NCBI GenBank assembly: GCA_011391185.1
Contig: JAABRB010000017.1
Location: 1 to 21,031, forward strand
DNA length: 21,031 nt
From: Betaproteobacteria bacterium
GTDB taxonomy: Bacteria > Pseudomonadota > Gammaproteobacteria > Burkholderiales > SG8-39
Reading direction: 5' to 3'
This document shows positions 14,727 to 21,031 of this stretch, in pieces. The stretch's first letter is position 1; every line of letters starts with the position of its first letter. The notes below the pieces were generated by a model. That model was not told where the DNA came from and made no database searches. It saw only the letters and a list, made by a program, of their open reading frames with translations. The position numbers were made by a program, and so were the translations under genes.

Positions 14727-15443
14727 TCACCTTCGACGTGCGACGAGCAGCGAATTGGCGAACGGCATGCCGTCGCTTGCCGGCTGAGACCGAACCTCGA
14801 ACCCGGCCCGCTCGAGCAACCTGATCCAGTCGGCCAGCGGGCGGCAGTGCAAGCGCGGCCACGACCGATCGCGCGCGAGTTTCGCGAGCTGATCGACGAT
14901 CCGCGTCAGCGCAAAACGCCAACCCGCCTCGGCGTCGGCGACCCGCAGCAGGAGGATGCCGCCCGCGGAGAGCGCCGCCGCGCACTTCGCAAGCGCGGCT
15001 TCCTGGGCCGGGCCATCGACGTAGTGCAGCACATCGATCATCGCAATCGCCTCGCAGGCGGGAACCTCGACGGTCCGCAGATCGGCGCGTACGAGGCGCG
15101 CCCGCGCGCCGAGCGCGGTTCGTGCCGCTGCGATCGCGTGTTGCCCGATGTCGAATCCCTCCATCGATTCCGGTCGGGGCGGAGGTGGCCAGCCGACCGG
15201 CCACGCACCGCGCCCGAATGCGTCGAGTGCGGCGACCAGCAGTGCGAACAACACGCCCTGCCCGCAGCCAAGATCGACCAGGCGCGCGCGGTCCGGGACC
15301 AGGCCTTGCGCCAGAATGGCCGCGAACACCGGGTCATGGCGCAGCTTGCCGAGCGCGAATCGCGTCGCAAAGCGCCCCGCCGGCGCGTAGCGCCGCGCGG
15401 CCGCCGCCGTCAAGTCGCGATAGGCGCTACCGGCCTGGCGCAT
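14727..15443 (-). CDS. Class I SAM-dependent methyltransferase (pigment-cluster type)
   Basis: A 238-residue protein with SAM motif I LVDLGCGQGVL (55-65), an acidic motif II in FDIGQHA (after the glycine/proline loop), and MIDVLHYVD as motif IV/post-II. The N-terminal segment FALGKLRHDPVFAAILAQGL is characteristic, from memory, of methyltransferases found in aryl-polyene-type clusters. The C-terminus (RLLERAGFEV) is typical of small-molecule methyltransferases. It overlaps the deacetylase-like gene upstream by 17 nt, implying co-translation. It may methylate the aromatic head group of the pigment, which is an inference from context. It converges with the kinase gene with only 11 nt between stop codons. 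Confidence 0.85.
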   Translation of the reverse strand: MRQAGSAYRDLTAAAARRYAPAGRFATRFALGKLRHDPVFAAILAQGLVPDRARLVDLGCGQGVLFALLVAALDAFGRGAWPVGWPPPPRPESMEGFDIGQHAIAAARTALGARARLVRADLRTVEVPACEAIAMIDVLHYVDGPAQEAALAKCAAALSAGGILLLRVADAEAGWRFALTRIVDQLAKLARDRSWPRLHCRPLADWIRLLERAGFEVRSQPASDGMPFANSLLVARRR

Positions 15444-16260
15444 CCGCGCAAGCCGCGCGCAGCGTGACCGACTTCAAGCCGCGTTCCCGCAGGCGCACCA
15501 ACAATGCGCGGACTGTCGGCAGCACCACGGCGGCGTCGGACCGCGCCCGGTTCACCGTGCTGTCGTGCAGAAGCAGCACATCGCCGGCCGCGAGACCGCG
15601 CGCGAGCCGGCCGAACACCTTCGTCGCATCGCGGTCCACGGTGTCGAAGCCCCGGCGCGTCCAGGACACGTACTGCAGGCCCGCTGCCGCGAGCGCAGGC
15701 TCGAGCAACGGGCTGCGGATGCCGAACGGCGCGCGGAAATAGCGCGGCGCGGAACCGGTCGCCTCGGCAATGGCGCCCTGCGCCCGCTCGATGTCGCGCC
15801 GCGCCCTGCCCACGCCATAAAACGCGAACCATGGCGAGTGGCGGTGACTGTGATTCTCCACGCTGTGCCCGCGCAGCACGATCTCGCGCGCAAGCGCGCT
15901 TTGGCGCTCGACCCGCTCGCCCACGAGGAAGAAGCTCGCCTGCATTCCGGCGGCGTCGAGGATGTCGAGCACCCGGGGCGTGGTTTCGGGATCGGGACCG
16001 TCGTCGAACGTGAGTGCGACCTCGCCACGGTCCACCGCGGCGCGCGGGAGCCGCGCGATATTCGGGCCGAGCAGCGCGCTGCGGGGCGCAAATCCGGCCG
16101 CCGTAAGCAGGGCGTGGTTCGCGAGCAGCCCACCCCCGATCCACGGCCAGGCCAACGGTTCGTAAACCAGCGCCGCGGTGCCGCCCGCATGCAGGAGCGC
16201 CGTGGCGCCGAGGGCGGGCGTCGGCCACCAGATCCGGCGGCGCAATATCGCGCGCAACAT
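15427..16260 (-). CDS. Polysaccharide deacetylase (NodB-homology) family membrane protein
   Basis: 277 residues from the ATG at 16260; a GTG at 16305 would add 15 residues, and neither has a clear ribosome site. The N-terminal 55 residues are hydrophobic (about two helices, with PLAWPWIGGGLLANHALLTAAG) and likely anchor it in the membrane. The NodB domain follows: motif 1 TFDDGPDP with the Asp pair (about 84-91), motif 2 ENHSHRH (about 135-141) giving metal-binding histidines, motif 3 RYFRAPFGIRSP, and the late LLLHDST with its histidine. The metal triad therefore seems complete. Substrates in this superfamily are N-acetylated or other acylated sugars; here it may modify the glycolipid-like moiety attached to the pigment. 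It is transcribed divergently from the UbiE-like gene, sharing a 119-bp control region. Confidence 0.86.
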   Translation of the reverse strand: MLRAILRRRIWWPTPALGATALLHAGGTAALVYEPLAWPWIGGGLLANHALLTAAGFAPRSALLGPNIARLPRAAVDRGEVALTFDDGPDPETTPRVLDILDAAGMQASFFLVGERVERQSALAREIVLRGHSVENHSHRHSPWFAFYGVGRARRDIERAQGAIAEATGSAPRYFRAPFGIRSPLLEPALAAAGLQYVSWTRRGFDTVDRDATKVFGRLARGLAAGDVLLLHDSTVNRARSDAAVVLPTVRALLVRLRERGLKSVTLRAACADAPGR

Positions 16261-16379
16261 CGCATCGCCGGCGGGGGTCGACGTCAAGACGGGAGTCGTT
16301 GGCACGCGCAGATTCTACTGCCTGTTCGGAGGGTGTTTCCCGGCATTCGCGACGCGGCCCGTGCTACCCTCGCGCCGCA

Positions 16380-17144
16380 ATGTCGCCCGAATCTCGTTCC
16401 CCCGGAGAAGTTCACGCGCCACATCCGCCGCTGCCCGAGTACTACCCCGACGAGGCGGCGCGGGGTGGGTGGGTCCGGGAAATCTTCGACCGCACCGCGC
16501 CCGATTACGCCCAGATCGAGCGCATGATGGGGTTCGGTTCGGGATCCCGCTACCGGCGCCAGGCGCTGGAGCGCGCCGGACTCGTGCGCGGCATGCACGT
16601 CGTGGACGTCGGATCCGGTACCGGGCTCGTCGCCCTGGAAGCCGTACGAATTCTCGGTGATGTGCGCCACGTGATCGCCATCGACCCGAGTGCCGGCATG
16701 CTGCGCCACACCACGTTGCCGGAGGGCGCCACGCTGCTCGAGGGCAGCGCCGAGGACCTGCCACTTCCCGACACAAGCGCGGAGTTTCTGAGCATGGGTT
16801 ACGCGCTGCGCCACGTTTCCGACCTGTCGGCCGCCTTCGCGGAGTTCTTCCGCGTGCTGAAGCCGGGCGGCATCGCCTGCATCCTCGAGATCACGCGCCC
16901 GGCCGGGCGGCTCGGCAACGCGCTCCTGAAGGCCTACCTGCGGGGCGTCGTGCCCGCCCTCGCATGGGCAGTCGCGCGCTCCCCCGACACGCCACGCCTC
17001 ATGCGCTACTACTGGGACACGATCGAGACCTGCGTGCCGCCCGAGCGGGTCACGGGCGCGCTCGCGCATGCCGGATTCGGCGACGTCACGCGGCACGTCG
17101 AGCTGGGACTCTTTTCGGAGTACCGCGCCCGGAAACCCGTGTAA
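16380..17144 (+). CDS. UbiE/COQ5-family SAM-dependent methyltransferase
   Basis: A 254-residue protein. FDRTAPDYAQIERMMGFGSG (about 36-55) matches the UbiE/COQ5 N-terminal signature, motif I VVDVGSGTGLVA lies at 74-85, and the acidic ID of VIAIDPSAGML ends strand beta-2. EGSAEDLPLPDTSAEF is motif II and LKPGGIACILEITRP is motif III. UbiE proper methylates ubiquinone/menaquinone precursors, but a pigment-cluster location suggests methylation of the phenolic head or polyene. The ATG at 16380 was chosen because the longer frame upstream lacks family similarity; no strong ribosome site is visible. It is the first gene of the plus-strand pigment operon, with 52 nt to the glycosyltransferase gene. 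Confidence 0.85.
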   Translation: MSPESRSPGEVHAPHPPLPEYYPDEAARGGWVREIFDRTAPDYAQIERMMGFGSGSRYRRQALERAGLVRGMHVVDVGSGTGLVALEAVRILGDVRHVIAIDPSAGMLRHTTLPEGATLLEGSAEDLPLPDTSAEFLSMGYALRHVSDLSAAFAEFFRVLKPGGIACILEITRPAGRLGNALLKAYLRGVVPALAWAVARSPDTPRLMRYYWDTIETCVPPERVTGALAHAGFGDVTRHVELGLFSEYRARKPV

Positions 17145-17196
17145 TTCCCGCGCGGCCGCGCGTTCGTCGACCTTCTGCGCGCCGCCTCCCGATTCC

Positions 17197-17952
17197 ATGA
17201 CACCGCACGCGACGCATCTCGTCCTGATTCCGAGCTACAACACCGGGGTGAAGCTCGTGGAAACGGTGCGCGCAGCGCGCGATCACTGGAATCCGGTGTG
17301 GGTCGTGATCGATGGCAGCACCGACGCGAGCGCCAAGCGCCTGGCAGCGCTTGCCGCGGGCGACCCGGGGCTGCAGATCCACACCCTGCCGCGCAACGCC
17401 GGCAAGGGCGCCGCGGTGCTGCACGGAGTCCGGGCCGCCCGTGCCGCGGGCTTTACGCATGTGCTCACCATGGACGCGGATGGCCAGCATCCGGCCGACC
17501 TGATTCCGGACTTCATGGCCGCGTCGCTCGCCCAGCCCGGCGCGATGATCCTGGGAAAGCCCGTATTCGACGCGAGCGCGCCAATGATTCGCGTCCGCGG
17601 CCGGCGCATCTCCAATTTTTTCGCCGATGTCGAGACGCGCTGGGCAGGCATCGGCGATTCGTTGTTCGGGTTTCGCGTGTACCCGGCCGCAGCGCTCGAA
17701 CGGGTGATGGGGAAGACGATCTGGATGCGCCGCTTCGATTTCGATGCCGAGGCCGCCGTGCGACTCGTCTGGGCCGGCGTACCGCCGGTCAACCGGAACG
17801 CTCCGGTAAAGTACTTCCGCCCGGACGAGGGCGGCGTGTCGCACTTCCACTATCTGCGCGACAACGTGCTGCTCACATGGATGCACACACGGCTCATGCT
17901 CGGCGCGCTTTTCCGCCTGCCCCTGCGGCTCGGGCGTGCGCACGCGCGCTGA
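17197..17952 (+). CDS. Family 2 glycosyltransferase
   Basis: A 251-residue single-domain GT-A protein. LVLIPSYNTG (8-17) is the nucleotide-binding start, VVIDGSTDAS (36-45) the first acidic motif, PRNAGKGAAV (65-74) the GT2 loop, and MDADGQHP (92-99) the metal-binding DxD-type motif. SLFGFRVYP is like dolichol-phosphate mannose synthase relatives. No membrane helices are evident. In aryl-polyene clusters a GT2 domain is frequently present, sometimes fused to an acyltransferase; here it stands alone. It probably transfers a sugar to the lipid anchor or to the pigment headgroup. The ATG at 17197 fits the start of the fold; upstream residues in the open frame lack similarity. It lies 36 nt before the halogenase-like gene. 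Confidence 0.88.
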   Translation: MTPHATHLVLIPSYNTGVKLVETVRAARDHWNPVWVVIDGSTDASAKRLAALAAGDPGLQIHTLPRNAGKGAAVLHGVRAARAAGFTHVLTMDADGQHPADLIPDFMAASLAQPGAMILGKPVFDASAPMIRVRGRRISNFFADVETRWAGIGDSLFGFRVYPAAALERVMGKTIWMRRFDFDAEAAVRLVWAGVPPVNRNAPVKYFRPDEGGVSHFHYLRDNVLLTWMHTRLMLGALFRLPLRLGRAHAR

Positions 17953-17988
17953 CCGGGCCCGATTCTCGCCGGTGGTAGCGTATCAACC

Positions 17989-19281
17989 GTGAGTGAAACG
18001 ACCGAGCACACGTGCGACGTGATCGTGATCGGCGGCGGCCCGGCAGGGTCGACGATCGCCGCGCTGCTCGCCGAAAAAGGCTGGGACGTCGCGGTCCTGG
18101 AGCGGGAGCGGCATCCGCGCTTTCACATCGGCGAGTCGCTGCTCCCGCACAACAACAGGCTTTTCGAGCGCCTCGGCGTCCTCGACGAAGTCCGCCGCGT
18201 CGGGCTCGTGAAGAACGGGGCCGAGTTCATCTCCCCCGACCACGCCCTCTCGCGCACCTTTTATTTCGCCGAGGCCATCGACACGTCGGCGCCGAGCGCC
18301 TTTCAGGTGCATCGCGCCGATCTCGACCACATTCTGATTCGCAATGCGGCCCGCAAGGGCGCCGCCGTGTTCGAGGCGACCCAGGCCATCGAAGTGACGC
18401 TGCCGGTCGGGGGCGCGCAAGTGCGGGCGCAGGGTCCCGACGGAGAGCGCCGCTGGCAGGCACGCTTTCTCGTGGACGCGTCCGGGCGCGAGACCGTTCT
18501 CGCGAATCTGTTCCGGATCAAGCACGCGAACCGCCGGCATTCGAGCGCCGCACTGTACGCGCATTACGAGGGTGCGGCGCAGCGCACCGGGCGCGACGCG
18601 GGCAACATCGCGATCTACTGGTTCGAACACGGATGGTTCTGGGTCATCCCGCTCGCACGCGGCGTCACGAGCGTCGGCGCGGTCTGCTGGCCGTACTACC
18701 TCAAGTCGCGACGCGGCTCCCTCGAGCAGTTCCTCGACGCGACCACCGCCCTCTGTCCGGCGGTTGCGGAGCGGCTGCGCGACGCCCGCCGGACCACGCC
18801 GGTGACCGCGACCGGAAATTACAGCTATCAGTCGGCGCGATCCCACGGGCCGAACTGCCTGATGATCGGCGACGCCTTCGCGTTCGTCGACCCGGTCTTT
18901 TCGTCGGGGGTGTATCTCGCCATGGCGGGAGCCTTTGCCGGCGCGGAGGCCGTGGACGCCTGCCTGCGCGATCCGGCCGCTGCGCGGCGCGCAGTGCGCG
19001 CGTACGAACGGCGCGTTCGGCGCGGCCTGCGCCTGTTCTCCTGGTTCATCTACCGGGTCACCACGCCGGTCATGCGCGACCTCCTCATGCGGCCCCGCGA
19101 CGTGCTCGGGGTCGTGCGGGGGGTTGTTTCGTTCCTCGCCGGTGACATTTATGGCTCGAAAAGCGTGCGCTGGCGCATCCGGCTCTTCCAGTTGATTTAC
19201 TATTTGAAGAGCGCTGCAACGCCCCGGCAGAGCGCCGCGGCGGCCCGGCGACGGCGTGAAAACATCCGGCCGGTCGGGTAG
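17989..19281 (+). CDS. FAD-dependent oxidoreductase of the flavin-dependent halogenase family
   Basis: A 430-residue protein starting at GTG. The FAD-binding GGGPAGS (15-21) lies in VIVIGGGPAGST. HIGESLLP (46-53) and VGLVKNGAEF (71-80) match phenolic/pyrrolic halogenases (PltA, CmlS relatives), with K75 as a candidate for the catalytic lysine. WFWVIP at 216-221 matches the WxWxIP motif that separates halogenases from monooxygenases. GDAFAFVDPVFSSGV (294-308) is the second FAD segment. Such proteins use FADH2, O2 and halide to halogenate aromatic rings, as proposed for brominated xanthomonadins. The motif alone does not prove halogenation, as some relatives lack it. No signal peptide is present. 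It is part of the plus-strand pigment operon; a 127-nt gap precedes the ACP gene, so the operon may be reinitiated there. Confidence 0.86.
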   Translation: MSETTEHTCDVIVIGGGPAGSTIAALLAEKGWDVAVLERERHPRFHIGESLLPHNNRLFERLGVLDEVRRVGLVKNGAEFISPDHALSRTFYFAEAIDTSAPSAFQVHRADLDHILIRNAARKGAAVFEATQAIEVTLPVGGAQVRAQGPDGERRWQARFLVDASGRETVLANLFRIKHANRRHSSAALYAHYEGAAQRTGRDAGNIAIYWFEHGWFWVIPLARGVTSVGAVCWPYYLKSRRGSLEQFLDATTALCPAVAERLRDARRTTPVTATGNYSYQSARSHGPNCLMIGDAFAFVDPVFSSGVYLAMAGAFAGAEAVDACLRDPAAARRAVRAYERRVRRGLRLFSWFIYRVTTPVMRDLLMRPRDVLGVVRGVVSFLAGDIYGSKSVRWRIRLFQLIYYLKSAATPRQSAAAARRRRENIRPVG

Positions 19282-19408
19282 GCGGGGTCGCGCGCGCGAC
19301 GCACGGCCAGGCGCGAAAACGCCCCGCGCGGAGACGAATACATTAAAGTAGCCACCGGGAAGAATCGACCGGGCCCTCGCGAAACACCCGGCCTCCCTGT
19401 TACCCAGC

Positions 19409-19675
19409 ATGAGCGCCAAGACGCCGCTAGAAACCGAACTCTCCGGAATGATGGTCGAGGTCCTCAACCTCGAGATCGCGCCGGAGGAAATCGATCCCGA
19501 AGCGCCCCTTTACGGCGCGGGGCTCGGGCTCGATTCGATCGATATGCTCGAGATCTCGCTCGCGATCGGCAAGCGTTACGGCGTCGAGCTCCGCGCCGAC
19601 GACGACGAGAGCCGGATGGTGTTCGCATCGCTGCGCAGTCTCGCCCGGCATGTCGATGGGCGTCGCCCGAAATGA
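19409..19675 (+). CDS. Acyl carrier protein (aryl-polyene type)
   Basis: An 88-residue acidic protein with the phosphopantetheine attachment site GLDSID (40-45; Ser43). Helices before and after match the ACP fold: LETELSGMMVEVLNLEIAPEEI at the N-terminus, then LEISLAIGKRYGVELRADD. It carries the growing acyl or aryl chain on its 4'-phosphopantetheine arm. It lies in the same unit as the COG4648-type membrane protein and the AMP ligase, which would load it. Aryl-polyene clusters normally contain two ACPs; only one is seen within the window. The 127-nt gap before it could hold a promoter, but I find no clear hexamer pair. Confidence 0.92.
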   Translation: MSAKTPLETELSGMMVEVLNLEIAPEEIDPEAPLYGAGLGLDSIDMLEISLAIGKRYGVELRADDDESRMVFASLRSLARHVDGRRPK

Positions 19676-19717
19676 GCGCCCATCCGTCAGAAACCGGATA
19701 GCGACGGAGGAACGGCG

Positions 19718-20353
19718 ATGAAAGCACTCATCGCGGTTCTGCTCGGCACGAGCCCCATCGTGCTGCATTTCGCGATCATCTGGTCGAGCCGGCCGCTCAT
19801 GGTCCTGTTCCTGGCAATCATCGCGACGAGCCTGCTGGTCAGTCTCGCCCGCGGCCGTTGCCCGCCCTGGATCATCGCGCTCGCCGCGCTCGGCGTGGGG
19901 GGCCTGGCGTTGCTCGACCCCGGCACGGCCACGCGCATCGCCGGCGCATGGCCGATCCTCATCTATCTCGTGATCGCGTGGGTCTTCGGGAGCACGCTTC
20001 GCCCCGGGCGCACGCCGCTCATCGAGCGGTTCGCGCGGATCATCGATCACGGCGATGCCATGCCGGGCGAACTCGTGGCCTACACACGCGCCCTCACCTG
20101 GGTGTGGACCATCGTTCCCTTGACGATGGCACTTGCGTCCGTGCTCCTCGCGCAGTTCGCCTCGCGCGAAGTGTGGTCGCTGTTCACCAACGTACTGAGC
20201 TATCTCGCACTGGCCGTGCTCTTCTTCGCCGAGTATCCGTACCGGCGCTGGCGCTATCCGGACACCCCGCACACCAACCCGGTCACCGTCGCCGTGCGCC
20301 TGGCGCGCCACGCGCCGGAGCTCTTCCGCCCGCCGGGCCGCCATTCCGGATGA
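19718..20353 (+). CDS. COG4648-type polytopic membrane protein of aryl-polyene cluster
   Basis: A 211-residue protein with about five membrane helices (roughly 5-22, 28-44, 50-66, 73-91, 125-145, 155-173). It starts with ATG preceded by GGAGG (8-nt spacing). The conserved landmarks are STLRPGRTPLIERFARI (91-107) and the C-terminal FFAEYPYRRWRYPD. This matches the membrane protein family that accompanies aryl-polyene and xanthomonadin genes. Its function is not established; it could tether the soluble synthesis enzymes to the membrane. It sits between the ACP (42-nt gap) and the AMP ligase (12-nt gap). Confidence 0.82.
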   Translation: MKALIAVLLGTSPIVLHFAIIWSSRPLMVLFLAIIATSLLVSLARGRCPPWIIALAALGVGGLALLDPGTATRIAGAWPILIYLVIAWVFGSTLRPGRTPLIERFARIIDHGDAMPGELVAYTRALTWVWTIVPLTMALASVLLAQFASREVWSLFTNVLSYLALAVLFFAEYPYRRWRYPDTPHTNPVTVAVRLARHAPELFRPPGRHSG

Positions 20354-20365
20354 GGAAGTGAAAGG

Positions 20366-21031
20366 ATGAGCGCACGCCTGCCGCTGATCGGGCATCGCGA
20401 CCTCGATCAGGCGATCGCCTGGCGCAGGGGTGCGCCCGTCAGCGCCGGTCGCTTCGTTTTCGATGCCGAAGCCGTCGCTGCGACACTCCGGGCAGGCGAC
20501 CGCGTGCTGAATCTCTGCGAGGATCGATACCGGTTCATGGTGGGCCTTGCCGCGGCACTCATCGCAGGCCGGACCACGCTGCTGCCCCCGAACCGGACGG
20601 ATCACATGCTCGCTCAGATGGCCGACGCGCACCCCGGCTGTACGGCGATTGCCGACGCGCCGATCGTGGGCGCGCCCTTCCCCGTGTCGGTCTTTGCCGA
20701 GGGATTCGATGCCGCCGCACGCGCGGCGCAGGTACCCTCGATCGCGGGCGATCACCTCGCGGCAATCGTCTACACGTCGGGCAGCACCGGCGCGCCGCAG
20801 CCGAATCCGAAACGCTGGGACCAGCTCGTCGCGGGCGCGCATGCCGAAAGCGCGGCGCTCGGACTCGCGTCCGGCGTGGCGTACAACTTCCTCGGCACCG
20901 TGCCGCCGCAGCACATGTACGGCCTGGAGTCGACGGTCGTCATGCCCATGGCAATTGGCGGCGCGATTCATCCTGCACGGCCGCTGCTGGCCCTCGATGT
21001 GCAACGCGCACTCGAGTCGCTTCCGGCGCCG
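20366..21031 (+). CDS. AMP-dependent acyl-CoA/ACP ligase of aryl-polyene cluster, 3' end beyond window
   Basis: The first 222 codons of a ligase that continues past the window. The start ATG is preceded by GAGGAAG-type purines. The N-terminal ANL domain is visible: FVFDAEAVAATLRAGDRVLN, then LIAGRTTLLPPNRTDHML, and the ATP P-loop YTSGSTGAPQPNPKRW (136-151), followed by VPPQHMYGLESTVVMPM, a motif of the pigment-cluster ligase family. It is expected to activate a starter or acyl acid and load it on the ACP gene product encoded at 19409-19675; the starter identity is inferred. It is cut by the window boundary, so completeness cannot be judged. Confidence 0.88.
   Translation, partial: MSARLPLIGHRDLDQAIAWRRGAPVSAGRFVFDAEAVAATLRAGDRVLNLCEDRYRFMVGLAAALIAGRTTLLPPNRTDHMLAQMADAHPGCTAIADAPIVGAPFPVSVFAEGFDAAARAAQVPSIAGDHLAAIVYTSGSTGAPQPNPKRWDQLVAGAHAESAALGLASGVAYNFLGTVPPQHMYGLESTVVMPMAIGGAIHPARPLLALDVQRALESLPAP

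Noticed and set aside
16299..16306. TTGGCACG resembling the -24 half of a sigma-54 promoter in the divergent control region
   Set aside because: The required GC-containing -12 half is not present at the right spacing (GATTC is found instead).

Overview
The window is GC-rich proteobacterial DNA. I would place it in the Betaproteobacteria (Burkholderiales, Rhodocyclales or relatives). That rests on the protein families, the codon use and the style of the intergenic palindromes; there is no rRNA or marker gene to confirm it. No tRNA, rRNA, CRISPR array, insertion sequence or origin was seen.

Left part (about 1-12,530, all genes on the minus strand). Read in the direction of transcription, from right to left, it holds: a broken 3-hydroxyacyl-CoA dehydrogenase gene; a large AMP-forming acyl-CoA synthetase; a complete branched-chain-amino-acid-type ABC importer (LivG, LivH, LivM, periplasmic binding protein, LivF); a second, PaaK-like CoA ligase; a 51-residue membrane protein; a DsbB-like membrane protein that lacks the redox cysteines; a methyltransferase with an apparent signal peptide; and a crotonase-family enzyme. 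This reads as an uptake, CoA-activation and beta-oxidation-like module for an organic acid whose identity the sequence does not reveal. The binding-protein gene seems to have its own promoter, and two strong hairpins separate it from livF. Three intergenic stretches carry a modular palindromic repeat (partial and truncated copies at the left edge, complete copies at 1113-1263 and 4154-4287). A different nested palindrome lies at 11720-11887.

Middle (12,757-14,715, plus strand). This is a membrane-anchored Ser/Thr protein kinase whose extracytoplasmic part is an Ala/Arg/Glu-rich helical stalk ending in a BON domain.

Right part (14,727 to the window end). This looks like the left border of an aryl-polyene / xanthomonadin-type pigment cluster. 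On the minus strand are a class I methyltransferase and a polysaccharide-deacetylase-like membrane protein. Divergently, on the plus strand, are a UbiE-like methyltransferase, a family 2 glycosyltransferase, a flavin-dependent halogenase-like protein with a WxWxIP motif, an acyl carrier protein, a COG4648-type membrane protein and the start of an AMP ligase cut by the window end. The ketosynthases, dehydratases, ketoreductase and export genes expected for such a cluster would lie to the right, outside the window.
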